Assembly (NCBI RefSeq): GCF_049801055.1
Contig: NZ_JBNAGF010000007.1
Coordinates: 62,001-126,000 of the forward strand
Length of the DNA: 64,000 nucleotides
Direction of reading: 5' to 3'
Source: JBNAGF01 sp049801055
GTDB lineage: Bacteria; Pseudomonadota; Alphaproteobacteria; Rhodobacterales; Rhodobacteraceae
Part shown: positions 1-7,569 of the stretch, piece after piece
Layout of the letters: every line of letters starts with the position of its first letter
Numbering within the stretch: the stretch's first letter is position 1
The notes under the pieces: generated by a model
Databases searched by the model: none
Told to the model about the DNA's origin: nothing
The model's input: only the letters and a program-made list of their open reading frames with translations
Translations under genes and position numbers: made by a program

Positions 1-1740
1 GGCAGCTGCCAGCGCCTGCTCCACATCGCTGGCGCTGGCCGGAGCAACGATTCCCGGCCGATCGGCGGGGTTCGCCGGGTTAGAAACCGCCTCATCAGCC
101 TCTGGAGAGGCCTCTTCGGCGGTCAGCGGCGCAGCGCGCCACTGGTGGGAGACAAACGGTCCGCGCGCCATTTCGATTGCCGCAAGGGTGGGCGTGTGGG
201 TCAGATCAAAGCCTTTGGAGTTAATCCGTTCCGGAGCAAACAACTCCGGCCCGGAAACAAGAGGGCGCGCCGCGTGGACAAGTGCCTCAAAAGGGTCGGC
301 GGCAACCACTTCGGGCGGCACGTCCTCGTCAACGATCTGATTGACGAACGAACTGTTCGCCCCATTTTCCAGCAGCCGACGGACAAGATAGGCCAACAGG
401 TCACGATGAGCCCCGACCGGGGCGTAGATCCGGCAGCGTGACCGATTCCGAATGCGGACAAGATCATGCAAAGTTTCGCCCATGCCATGAAGTCTCTGAA
501 ACTCGAAAGGCGCATCGCCGGCCATGTGAAGGATTGCACTGACAGTATGCGCGTTGTGAGTGGCAAACTGGGGATAAACCCGGTCGGTCATGTTCAGCAA
601 TTTGCGCGCATTGGCGATGTAGGAGACATCTGTGGCAGCCTTGCGGGTGAACACCGGGAATCCGTCAACCCCTTCAACCTGCGCGCGTTTGACTTCGGTA
701 TCCCAATAGGCCCCTTTGACCAGTCGCACCATCAGCTTGCGATCGTAACGTGTGGCCATCTCGTAGAGCGCATCAATAACCTGCCCGGCACGTGGGCCAT
801 AAGCTTGCACCACGACGCCAAAGCCATCCCAGCCCTTGAGCGCAGGGTTGGCCATGACTGTTTCGATCACCTGTAGTGATAGCGACAGCCGATCAGCTTC
901 TTCCGCATCAACGTTCAGACCCATTCCTGCCGCCTTTGCGAGCAATGCCAAGGCCTCGAGACGGGGAACAAGCTCGTCCATGACCCGCTGCTCCTGAGCC
1001 ACTTCGTACCGGGGATGCAGTGCGGAGAGCTTTACCGAAATTCCGGGGTTGGCTCGGATATCTTCGCTTGAACAGGCTTCGGCAATGGCAGAAATGGCTT
1101 TGGAATAAGCAAGATGGTAACGGGCCGCGTCGGAGTCGGTTCGTGCGGCTTCGCCCAGCATGTCATAGGAGTAGGTGTATCCCTTATCTTCCATGGCGCT
1201 GGCCCGACCCATGGCCGAGGCAATGGTTTCGCCCAAGACGAACTGACGACCCATCTCTTTCATGGCGCGGGACACCGCCGTTCGGATGACCGGCTCGCCC
1301 AGACGTTTGATCGCCCCGCGCAAAGCCCCCACTGGGCTTGTGCTGTCCTCCAAAACCTTTCCGGTCAGCATCAAGGCCCAGGTTGAGGCGTTGACCAGCG
1401 GGGACGAGCTTTGTCCCAGGTGCCGCCCCCAGTCCGACGGGGCAATCTTATCTTCGATCAGAGCGTCGATCGTGTCGGCATCCGGCACCCGCAGCAGCGC
1501 TTCGGCCAGACACATCAGTGCGATGCCTTCGTCGGTCGAGAGGCCATATTCGGCAAGAAAAACCTCCATCATGCCCGGCGCTGAGCTTGAGCGGATATCG
1601 CGCACGAGATCAGCAGCGGACTGGCAGATCGCCTGGCGCTCACCTTCGGTGAGTTGCGCCTGTGCAATCAGTTCAGCAAGAACGGCGTCAGTATCGGCAT
1701 AGGTGCCGACATCAATCCGGTGACGTAGATCGTTGGTCAT
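1..1740 (-). CDS. putA: Bifunctional proline dehydrogenase / P5C dehydrogenase PutA (3' end outside window)
   Basis: Oxidises proline to glutamate in two steps, passing electrons to quinone through FAD and then to NAD. The 580 visible codons start at ATG 1738-1740 and run off the left edge. They hold the N-terminal dimerisation/arm region and the whole proline dehydrogenase barrel; characteristic stretches include GMGLNVDAEEADR, LMVRLVKGAYWDTE and QFATHNAHT. The aldehyde dehydrogenase domain begins near residue 500 (ELFAPERINSKGFDLT) and its catalytic part is missing from the window. There is no ribbon-helix-helix DNA-binding domain at the N-terminus, unlike enterobacterial PutA, so regulation is expected to come from the divergent Lrp-type gene at 1865. 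Identification is firm; only the C-terminus is unseen. Confidence 0.95.
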   Translation of the reverse strand, partial: MTNDLRHRIDVGTYADTDAVLAELIAQAQLTEGERQAICQSAADLVRDIRSSSAPGMMEVFLAEYGLSTDEGIALMCLAEALLRVPDADTIDALIEDKIAPSDWGRHLGQSSSPLVNASTWALMLTGKVLEDSTSPVGALRGAIKRLGEPVIRTAVSRAMKEMGRQFVLGETIASAMGRASAMEDKGYTYSYDMLGEAARTDSDAARYHLAYSKAISAIAEACSSEDIRANPGISVKLSALHPRYEVAQEQRVMDELVPRLEALALLAKAAGMGLNVDAEEADRLSLSLQVIETVMANPALKGWDGFGVVVQAYGPRAGQVIDALYEMATRYDRKLMVRLVKGAYWDTEVKRAQVEGVDGFPVFTRKAATDVSYIANARKLLNMTDRVYPQFATHNAHTVSAILHMAGDAPFEFQRLHGMGETLHDLVRIRNRSRCRIYAPVGAHRDLLAYLVRRLLENGANSSFVNQIVDEDVPPEVVAADPFEALVHAARPLVSGPELFAPERINSKGFDLTHTPTLAAIEMARGPFVSHQWRAAPLTAEEASPEADEAVSNPANPADRPGIVAPASASDVEQALAAA

Positions 1741-1826
1741 CAGGCTCTCGCAATCCAAAGTGTTGAACGTTTTGGCCAGCATAGCGTTTGCGAGGCGGGA
1801 CAATCGCCCGAATATTTGCTACCTTA

Positions 1827-1841
1827 AAGTCAATCAGACTT
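1827..1841. promoter_or_regulatory. Candidate PutR (Lrp-type) operator in the putA-putR intergenic region
   Basis: AAGTC-AATCA-GACTT is a 15-bp dyad with perfect 5-bp arms, in an AT-rich stretch between the divergent putA and putR starts, ending 24 bp before the putR ATG. Lrp/AsnC regulators typically bind about 15-bp dyads and act on their divergent neighbour. The dyad is seen; assigning it to PutR is inference. Confidence 0.4.
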
Positions 1842-1864
1842 AATTTTGGCGAGGATGTGATCGA

Positions 1865-2347
1865 ATGGACTTTCCGGGGCTTGATAGATTCGACCAGGCG
1901 ATTCTGGCTGTTCTTGCCGAAGACGGACGGATATCCATCGCAGACCTTGCGCGTCGAATTGGTTTGTCAAAGTCTCCGACGCAGGCGCGGCTCAAGCGGC
2001 TGGAAGCCGAAGGGATCATTACAGGATACCGTGCAATGGTCGATCCGATCCGGCTCCGACTGGATCATGTCGCTTTTGTCGAAGTTCGCCTTTCCGATAC
2101 GCGTGAGTCCGCGCTGGGCGCGTTCAATGCAGCCGTTTCCCGGATCGCGGAAATCGAACAAGTCCACATGATCGCTGGCAATTTCGACTATCTGATGAAA
2201 GTTAGAACGCGCTCGATGGCGGATTACCGCGCTGTTCTGGCAGAGAAAATTTCGACACTTCCGCATGTGGCATCAACAAAAACCTTTGTCGCCATGCAGG
2301 CTGTCAAGGAAACCGGGGCGCTGGGTCCGCTCGAAAACGTGAATTGA
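1865..2347 (+). CDS. putR: Lrp/AsnC family regulator, probable proline-responsive activator PutR
   Basis: A 160-residue Lrp/AsnC protein. It has an N-terminal winged helix-turn-helix (about residues 5-60; DGRISIADLARRIGLSKSP followed by RLKRLEAEGIITGY) and a C-terminal RAM/AsnC effector domain containing the MIAGNFDYLMKVRT stretch typical of the family. It is divergent from putA with 124 bp between the starts. In alphaproteobacteria such as Agrobacterium and Rhodobacter, PutR is an Lrp-type activator of putA that responds to proline, and the arrangement here matches. A GAGG about 10 bases upstream of the ATG serves as a ribosome site. The effector is inferred from context, not visible in the sequence. 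Confidence 0.88.
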   Translation: MDFPGLDRFDQAILAVLAEDGRISIADLARRIGLSKSPTQARLKRLEAEGIITGYRAMVDPIRLRLDHVAFVEVRLSDTRESALGAFNAAVSRIAEIEQVHMIAGNFDYLMKVRTRSMADYRAVLAEKISTLPHVASTKTFVAMQAVKETGALGPLENVN

Positions 2348-2378
2348 CCCGTGCAGCAAAGGTGTCAGCATAAATGGT

Positions 2379-2957
2379 ATGACGCCACGAATTCCGACTC
2401 TGATATTTGCGACAGCGCTGGCAGTGTCTGTGACCTGCGCAGCGACAGCCGAGACCTGCCCACCGGCACCAGACCATACCGAAGGACTGGATCTGTTGAT
2501 CGCTGAAGTTAAGCAAGCCGACACGGAATTGGAAGCGCGCCGGATCGCCAACAAGATGTGGGAATTCTGGGCCGATGCGCCGAACGAACAAGCGCAAGAA
2601 ATTCTGAAACGCGGCATGACCAAGCGGGCGGCGTGGGATCTGCTGGGAGCGCTGGAGGATTTCGATGCTCTGGTTGGCTACTGTCCGAATTATGCCGAAG
2701 GCTACAATCAAAGGGCGTTCGTGAATTTTCTGCGTGAAGATTTTGCCACGGCGCTGGTAGATCTGGACCGTGCTCTCGAGCTGTCTCCAAACCATATTGC
2801 CGCCATGAGCGGCCGGGCGCTGTCCCTTTTGGCGCTGGACCGGATCGATGAGGCGCGGACAACTCTGGACGATGCCCTACAGCTCAATCCATGGCTGCCA
2901 GAGCGACATCTTGCGGCACCCGGTGGTGTTCTGAACATCCCGGGACAGGAACTTTGA
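2379..2957 (+). CDS. Exported tetratricopeptide-repeat protein
   Basis: A 192-residue protein with an N-terminal signal peptide (hydrophobic LIFATALAVSVTCAATA, cleavage expected near residue 22-24). TPR repeats fill roughly residues 60-175 (AWDLLGALEDFDALVGYCPNYAEGYNQRA, split here by domain, then ALVDLDRALELSPNHIAA and ARTTLDDALQLNPW). It is likely a periplasmic scaffold or interaction protein. It lies 31 bp after putR on the same strand but has no obvious link to proline use. The function is unknown; TPR proteins of this size are common in Roseobacter genomes as periplasmic hypotheticals. Confidence 0.8.
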   Translation: MTPRIPTLIFATALAVSVTCAATAETCPPAPDHTEGLDLLIAEVKQADTELEARRIANKMWEFWADAPNEQAQEILKRGMTKRAAWDLLGALEDFDALVGYCPNYAEGYNQRAFVNFLREDFATALVDLDRALELSPNHIAAMSGRALSLLALDRIDEARTTLDDALQLNPWLPERHLAAPGGVLNIPGQEL

Positions 2958-3057
2958 CCGCAGGCGGCTCTTCCCGATGAACGCGGTCGCAATACGGCCC
3001 TACTTCTTCCAATAATGGCATGTTAACACTTTCGGGAAACTCAATGCAGGAGGCCCT

Positions 3058-3450
3058 ATGGCACTGACAGTCAAGGACATGATGGAGGCTGCCAATGCGG
3101 TGGTCGAACGGATAGACGGCGCCCAAGCGCAGGAGCTGGTGGCAAACGGCGCCCTGCTGTTGGATATCCGCGATGCGCCAGAATTGGAGAAAGCGGGCCG
3201 GGCGGCCGCATCTCATCATATCCCGCGGGGGATGCTTGAATTCCGAGCTGACGCAAACACGCCGTTTCACGACCCCGAGCTGCAATCGGATCGAACGATC
3301 GTGCTGCATTGCGCCTCCGGCGGGCGCGCGGCGCTGGCGGGTAAGCTGCTCAAGGACATGGGCTATCAGACGGTCTACAACATGGGCGGTCTAGATGAAT
3401 GGCGTAAGGCCGGCGGGGACATGATCGAGCCAGTTGACCCGGGGATGTAA
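3058..3450 (+). CDS. Rhodanese-like sulfurtransferase domain protein (cytoplasmic)
   Basis: A single-domain rhodanese of 130 residues. The domain spans about residues 20-120, and the active-site loop IVLHCASGGRAALAG carries the catalytic Cys. No signal peptide is seen, so it is probably cytoplasmic, relaying sulfane sulfur from a persulfide. The start is well set: AGGAGG lies four bases before the ATG at 3058. It is a separate unit from its neighbours, with about 100 bp upstream and 103 bp before the next start. The substrate cannot be read from sequence. Confidence 0.85.
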   Translation: MALTVKDMMEAANAVVERIDGAQAQELVANGALLLDIRDAPELEKAGRAAASHHIPRGMLEFRADANTPFHDPELQSDRTIVLHCASGGRAALAGKLLKDMGYQTVYNMGGLDEWRKAGGDMIEPVDPGM

Positions 3451-3463
3451 GAACCTGCCAGCT

Positions 3464-3477
3464 TTGATCGAGGTCAA
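3464..3477. promoter_or_regulatory. FNR/FnrL-like box
   Basis: TTGAT-CGAG-GTCAA is a near-perfect match to the TTGAT-N4-ATCAA box of FNR/FnrL regulators, differing at one position of the right arm. It is centred about 83 bp upstream of the ATG at 3554. The site is seen; binding is inferred. Confidence 0.45.
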
Positions 3478-3516
3478 TGCCGGACATTTTCAAATGTGGA
3501 TTTGTCTGTGGTGCGA

Positions 3517-3530
3517 CGCTGACGTCAGCG
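3517..3530. promoter_or_regulatory. Perfect 14-bp palindrome upstream of small membrane protein gene
   Basis: CGCTGACGTCAGCG is its own reverse complement. It lies 40 bp downstream of the FNR-like box and 23 bp before the ATG at 3554. It could be an operator, or a small hairpin in the leader. No regulator is assigned. Confidence 0.4.
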
Positions 3531-3553
3531 ACGAACCCCGACGGGAGCAGAAC

Positions 3554-3745
3554 ATGCTGCGGCTTGCATCCATGATTTATTCTCTGATCTCGACCACTCT
3601 GGCCGGGACAGCCGTCGTTGTCGCTCTGGTCGCGGGTCTCTCGAGTCTGTCTTCGCTGCTGGCGGCTGCCGCGGCAGGGTTTGTCGTGGCGGCTCCGGTG
3701 TCATGGCTGCTTGCTCGCAAGCTCTATGACGATCGCTCCGTCTGA
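3554..3745 (+). CDS. Small conserved membrane protein (63 aa)
   Basis: A 63-residue protein with two closely spaced hydrophobic helices (about residues 6-28 and 34-52) ending in a charged tail (ARKLYDDRSV). The reading frame continues upstream to 3434, but GGGAG at 3543-3547 sets the ATG at 3554, and the upstream codons look like leader. From memory, similar small Rhodobacterales proteins have sometimes been labelled CTP synthetase. That label cannot be right for a 63-residue membrane protein. An FNR-like box and a perfect palindrome precede it, suggesting oxygen-linked control. The function is unknown. Confidence 0.7.
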   Translation: MLRLASMIYSLISTTLAGTAVVVALVAGLSSLSSLLAAAAAGFVVAAPVSWLLARKLYDDRSV

Positions 3746-3754
3746 CGGCTGCGC

Positions 3755-4513
3755 TTAGGCATTCAGGAAGGCCCGTACCGAAGCTTCGAACTCGCGCGGT
3801 CGTTCTGCGTGCAGCCAATGGCCTGCTCGCGGGATTTTGGCAAAGCGTGCGCGAGGGAACAAGCTGCGGATGCGGTCGCGATGCTCGGGGAGCACGTAAT
3901 CCGACAGCGACCCCGACAGAAACAGGGCAGAGCCGTCCCATTGCCCATCTACGTCCGGAAAGCCGATGATCTTGGGCATCTCGGCTCGCAGTACGTCAAG
4001 GTTCAGTCGCCAGCGCTTGTTCGGCAGGTCGAGCGATTGGGTAAAGAAACTCTGAAGGGACTTGTCCACCCCTTTGGCCGCAAGTTGCGCTTCGGCATCT
4101 GAACGGCGCACCACATGGTCCAGATCGACTGAATTCATGGCTTCGATAAACTGGGTCTGATCGTGGCTATAGGCAACGGGCGCTATATCGGCCACTACGA
4201 GCTTGTTGATCATTTCCCCGTGTCGCAGCGCCAGCAGGATCGATGCCTTGCCGCCCATGGAATGACCAACGACGTCCGCGTTTCCGCCATGAGCGTTGAT
4301 TACCTCGGCAAGATCATCGGCCATTGACGGGTAGTCATGCACCGGGTTCCACGGGCTTTGGCCGTGGTTTCGCATGTCGACAGCGATCACCTGGCCCCGA
4401 TCCGACAGGCGCTTGGCGATGACGCCCCAATTCCGTCCCGATCCATAGAGGCCGTGAACAATGAGGAGTGGCGGCGCAGCGCCCGGGCTGCCATGGATGA
4501 TCGTGTTCAGCAT
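3755..4513 (-). CDS. Alpha/beta-fold hydrolase, YbfF-type esterase
   Basis: A 252-residue cytoplasmic alpha/beta hydrolase. The oxyanion-hole motif LLIVHGLYGSGRNW is near residue 16, the nucleophile elbow GHSMGG near residue 85, the acidic residue in LSGSLSDYVLPEH and the catalytic His in AGHWLHAE. The arrangement is that of YbfF-like short-chain acyl (thio)esterases. The frame stays open far upstream to 5017, but the family starts at MLNTIIHG, so I place the start at 4511-4513. It is convergent with the small membrane gene at 3554 and divergent from the hypothetical gene at 4619. The substrate is unknown. Confidence 0.85.
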   Translation of the reverse strand: MLNTIIHGSPGAAPPLLIVHGLYGSGRNWGVIAKRLSDRGQVIAVDMRNHGQSPWNPVHDYPSMADDLAEVINAHGGNADVVGHSMGGKASILLALRHGEMINKLVVADIAPVAYSHDQTQFIEAMNSVDLDHVVRRSDAEAQLAAKGVDKSLQSFFTQSLDLPNKRWRLNLDVLRAEMPKIIGFPDVDGQWDGSALFLSGSLSDYVLPEHRDRIRSLFPRARFAKIPRAGHWLHAERPREFEASVRAFLNA

Positions 4514-4618
4514 GGGCTGTGATACCCTTTGCGAACTCGGGCGACCAGCCCCTTCCTGCCGTGTTGTGGGCAATTGCCGGACACGGTAGGGTGCCAAGGT
4601 AAAAAGTGAAGGCTGACC

Positions 4619-4993
4619 ATGGCTCAGGCTGACATCATCCAATCTGATATCGCGCAAGTTTCCGGACTTTTGCGCGAGAAACTGGGTAGCAACGGGGTAA
4701 CCCTTGCCGCGGCGCTGAAGAAGGCCCGTCACCGCCTGCCGCGCAGAATTTACCGGCAGGGACAGAAGCTGGCTAAGGCCGAAGCTGTAGCGGGGCATCC
4801 GAAGCTGCGACTGACAGTTGATACGCCGGGCCTGCACAAGGCTGCCCGTGAAGTGAGCGCACATCTTGAGACCATTGATCTCGCCGACAGGCGCAAGGGG
4901 TGGTGGCTGGGAATGCTCGGTGGCATGGCTTTCAACATTCTCGCCTTCATAGCGGTATTGCTGATCGTGCTGCGCTGGCGCGGCTTTATCTGA
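4619..4993 (+). CDS. Hypothetical protein with C-terminal membrane anchor
   Basis: A 124-residue protein. The first about 95 residues are polar, mostly basic and predicted helical (IIQSDIAQVSGLLREKLG, ALKKARHRLPRRIYRQGQ). A single C-terminal transmembrane segment follows (about residues 98-121, MLGGMAFNILAFIAVLLIVL) and ends in RWRGFI. This suits a tail-anchored or single-pass inner-membrane protein. It is divergent from the hydrolase gene with about 105 bp between starts and runs towards glyA, separated by the shared terminator at 5022. I do not recognise a named family; I believe similar proteins occur across Rhodobacteraceae. Confidence 0.72.
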   Translation: MAQADIIQSDIAQVSGLLREKLGSNGVTLAAALKKARHRLPRRIYRQGQKLAKAEAVAGHPKLRLTVDTPGLHKAAREVSAHLETIDLADRRKGWWLGMLGGMAFNILAFIAVLLIVLRWRGFI

Positions 4994-5014
4994 TATGACC
5001 GGCCTCAGGCGGCA

Positions 5015-5041
5015 CAAAAAACGGCCCCGAAAACGGGGCCG
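5015..5041 (-). terminator. Rho-independent terminator of glyA
   Basis: The stem CGGCCCCG / CGGGGCCG (5022-5029 with 5034-5041, AAAA loop) is followed, read on the minus strand, by a T-run (the A-run at 5016-5021 on the plus strand). It lies 23 bp beyond the glyA stop. It may also stop the convergent gene ending at 4993, although there is no T-run on that side. Confidence 0.85.
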
Positions 5042-5064
5042 CTAATCTGCAGGATGCGGGTTTG

Positions 5065-6360
5065 TTACAGATTGGGGTAGAGCGGGAAGCGCGCGCAAAG
5101 CTCACCCACTTCGGCCCTCACCTTCTCTTCAACCGTCGCGTTACCCTCTTCACCGTTGGCTGCCAGCCCATCGACGACCTCAATGATCCAATCAGCGATC
5201 TGGCGGAATTCGGATTCGCCAAAGCCCCGGGTGGTGCCGGCAGGCGATCCAAGCCGGATCCCCGAAGTGATGGTCGGCTTTTCCGGGTCAAAGGGCACGC
5301 CATTCTTGTTGCAGGTGATATGCGCGCGGCCCAGCGCCGCTTCGGTAGCATTGCCCTTGACGCCTTTGGGGCGCAGGTCGACAAGAACTACATGCGTGTC
5401 GGTTCCGTGGGTCACAGTGTCGAGGCCGCCTTTGATAAGCTGTTCGGATAGGGCCTGTGCGTTGGAAACAACCTGCTTGATGTAGGTTTTGAACTCGGGA
5501 CGAAGCGCCTCACCGAAGGCCACAGCCTTCGCTGCGATCACGTGCATGAGCGGGCCACCCTGAATGCCGGGGAAGATGGCCGAGTTGACCTTTTTGGCGA
5601 TGGATTCGTCATTGGTCAGGATCATGCCACCGCGCGGCCCGCGCAGTGTCTTATGTGTCGTGGTGGTCGCGACATGGGCGTGGGGGAACGGCGACGGGTG
5701 TTCGCCTGCGGCAACCAGACCGGCAAAATGCGCCATGTCGACCAGCAAATAGGCGCCGACCTTGTCGGCGATCTCACGCATCCGGGCGAAATCGATCTGC
5801 CGGGGAATGGCCGAACCGCCCGCAATGATCAGCTTGGGGTTATGCTCAGTGGCGAGTGCTTCGACCTGATCATAGTCCAACTGGTTATCTTGCTGGCGAA
5901 CACCGTACTGAACGGCATTGAACCATTTGCCCGACTGGTTCGGCTTGGCTCCGTGCGTCAGGTGGCCACCGGCATCGAGGCTCATCCCCAAAATGGTGTC
6001 ACCGGGTTTGATCAGCGACTGAAACACGCCCTGGTTCGCCTGGCTTCCGGAATGCGGCTGCACGTTGGCGTAGTCGCAGCCGAACAAGGTCTTGGCCCGT
6101 TCGATGGCGAGGCTCTCCGCAATATCCACGAACTCGCAACCGCCATAATACCGGCGGCCCGGATATCCTTCGGCGTATTTGTTGGTCATCACCGATCCCT
6201 GTGCTTCCATCACGGCAGCAGATACGATGTTTTCCGAGGCGATCAGCTCGATTTCGTCGCGCTGACGTCCGAGCTCCGATCTGATGGCGCCAAAGATATC
6301 GGCGTCGCGAGAGGAAAGAGATTCAGTGAAGAAACCGTCGTCACGTGGGGGCATGTTCAT
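5065..6360 (-). CDS. glyA: Serine hydroxymethyltransferase
   Basis: PLP enzyme that interconverts serine and glycine with tetrahydrofolate, supplying one-carbon units. The 431 residues are full length for the family. Landmarks are the N-terminal IELIASENIVSAAVMEAQG, NKYAEGYPGRRYYGG, the active-site loop TTTTHKTLRGPRGG with the PLP-binding Lys, and the C-terminal SGIRLGSPAGTTRGFGE. The start at 6358-6360 has GGAG five bases upstream. It is divergent from nadK, with 168 bp between the starts, and is followed by a clear terminator. I looked for a riboswitch in the leader and saw no recognisable fold. Confidence 0.98.
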   Translation of the reverse strand: MNMPPRDDGFFTESLSSRDADIFGAIRSELGRQRDEIELIASENIVSAAVMEAQGSVMTNKYAEGYPGRRYYGGCEFVDIAESLAIERAKTLFGCDYANVQPHSGSQANQGVFQSLIKPGDTILGMSLDAGGHLTHGAKPNQSGKWFNAVQYGVRQQDNQLDYDQVEALATEHNPKLIIAGGSAIPRQIDFARMREIADKVGAYLLVDMAHFAGLVAAGEHPSPFPHAHVATTTTHKTLRGPRGGMILTNDESIAKKVNSAIFPGIQGGPLMHVIAAKAVAFGEALRPEFKTYIKQVVSNAQALSEQLIKGGLDTVTHGTDTHVVLVDLRPKGVKGNATEAALGRAHITCNKNGVPFDPEKPTITSGIRLGSPAGTTRGFGESEFRQIADWIIEVVDGLAANGEEGNATVEEKVRAEVGELCARFPLYPNL

Positions 6361-6528
6361 GGGAGCTCCGCAGAAAGAGGAATTGGCTTGGCGCGTTCCT
6401 ATTTGAAACAGACGTTGGGAAAAAGGCTTTAAAGCGACGAAATGGCCTTCTGCGGCGTCAAGTCTGGCCTATGTCGCCAAGGTGTGCTTCTTTCGGAACC
6501 GAATGTTCAATACCGGAAACCCAAGTTC

Positions 6529-7290
6529 ATGAGCCAGAAAATCGCGTTTCTAGCTAGCGATGCACCGGTCGCGCAAACTGCGCGTGCTGCACTGATCGGG
6601 CGGTATGGGGATGTCCCGCCGGAACAGGCAGAGGTTATCGTGGCCCTGGGCGGTGATGGCTACATGCTGCGTACCCTACATGCCATGCAGAACCTTCCGG
6701 CCCCGGTCTACGGCATGAACAGGGGAACCATCGGGTTTCTGATGAACGAATACAGCGAGACCGACCTGCTTGACCGCCTGGCTGCTGCCGAAGAAGAAGT
6801 CATCAACCCGCTTGCCATGACAGCGATGGATCGATCGGGGCGAATGCACAAGGCGCTGGCCATCAACGAGGTGTCGCTGCTGCGGGCCGGTCCACAGGCC
6901 GCCAAGCTGAAGATCACCGTGGATGGCCGGCTTCGACTGGCAGAGCTGGTCTGCGACGGGGCGCTGCTGTCCACCCCGGCCGGGTCAACGGCGTACAACT
7001 ATTCGGCGCATGGTCCAATTCTTCCGATTGGTTCGGATGTTCTTGCTCTGACAGCTATTGCCGCGTTCCGTCCCCGGCGCTGGCGCGGTGCATTGCTGCC
7101 CAAAACGGCGCGTGTGCGGTTTGACGTTGTTGATCCCGATAAGCGGCCAGTCATGGCGGATGCGGATTCCATATCGATCACGGACATTGATTGGGTCGAA
7201 ATCCGTTCGGATCCAGAAATCGAGCACAGAATTCTGTTCGATCCCGGTCACGGATTGGAGGAACGTTTGATTTCAGAGCAGTTTACCTGA
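6529..7290 (+). CDS. nadK: NAD kinase
   Basis: Phosphorylates NAD to NADP. The 253 residues match the short alphaproteobacterial form. The GGDG motif (VIVALGGDGYMLRTL, near residue 40) and the NE plus STPAGSTAYNYSAHGP stretch of the C-terminal domain are both present. The frame is open further upstream (6442), but the family starts at MSQKIAFLASD, so I choose ATG 6529. It is followed by about 280 bp of non-coding DNA ending in a strong terminator at 7525-7562. That terminator may end either this transcript or a separate small RNA. Confidence 0.95.
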   Translation: MSQKIAFLASDAPVAQTARAALIGRYGDVPPEQAEVIVALGGDGYMLRTLHAMQNLPAPVYGMNRGTIGFLMNEYSETDLLDRLAAAEEEVINPLAMTAMDRSGRMHKALAINEVSLLRAGPQAAKLKITVDGRLRLAELVCDGALLSTPAGSTAYNYSAHGPILPIGSDVLALTAIAAFRPRRWRGALLPKTARVRFDVVDPDKRPVMADADSISITDIDWVEIRSDPEIEHRILFDPGHGLEERLISEQFT

Positions 7291-7403
7291 GCTGTCAGGA
7301 CCTCCGGCCCGGCGGATCACCAATCGGCTCGTGTTGGGGTGCAGCAAATTCGAAGTATTTGCCGAGATGGCATCTCATCGGATTAAGCGTGTGTTTTCCT
7401 TTG

Positions 7404-7419
7404 TGTGAACTAATTCACA
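7404..7419. promoter_or_regulatory. CRP-like dyad TGTGA-N6-TCACA
   Basis: TGTGAACTAATTCACA matches the full CRP/CAP consensus TGTGA-N6-TCACA and lies 113 bp after the nadK stop. A second small palindrome, CCCTT-GA-AAGGG (7424-7435), follows 4 bp later. No protein gene starts downstream on the plus strand before the terminator at 7525. The site is seen; the regulator and target are inferred. Confidence 0.4.
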
Positions 7420-7435
7420 GCATCCCTTGAAAGGG

Positions 7436-7562
7436 TCGTGCACACTGATCTTGCTGGTGTTAGCAGCTAGAGTTCTCATGATTTCTTCCGAGGTGTTAAC
7501 TTAACGATTTGCTTTTTGTGCAACGGCGGATGCAGGGAGTGGCCTGTATCCGCCGCTTTTTT
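7436..7562 (+). ncRNA. Candidate small RNA, or nadK 3'-UTR product
   Basis: About 125 bases of non-coding DNA lie between the CRP-like dyad and a strong intrinsic terminator. It contains a possible GCTG/CAGC hairpin (7453-7467) and a pyrimidine-rich CTTCC stretch that could pair with ribosome binding sites. No open frame with a ribosome site is present. The 5' end is a guess, since no convincing -10 box is visible. It could equally be the end of the nadK message. Confidence 0.3.
7525..7562 (+). terminator. Rho-independent terminator downstream of nadK / candidate sRNA
   Basis: An 11-bp stem GGCGGATGCAG (7525-7535) pairs with CTGTATCCGCC (7544-7554, one G-U pair) over an 8-base loop, followed by GCTTTTTTG. 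It reads on the plus strand and ends 8 bp before the amidase stop codon. Confidence 0.88.
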
Positions 7563-7569
7563 GTTGCGC

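Noticed and set aside
3434..3553. Longer N-terminus for the small membrane protein
   Set aside because: The added codons overlap the rhodanese stop and the FNR-like box; a good ribosome site sits before ATG 3554.
5542..6432. 296-residue plus-strand open frame opposite glyA
   Set aside because: Antisense to serine hydroxymethyltransferase; no motif.
6361..6528. Riboswitch in the glyA leader
   Set aside because: No recognisable conserved core or strong stem set; read as an ordinary divergent promoter region.
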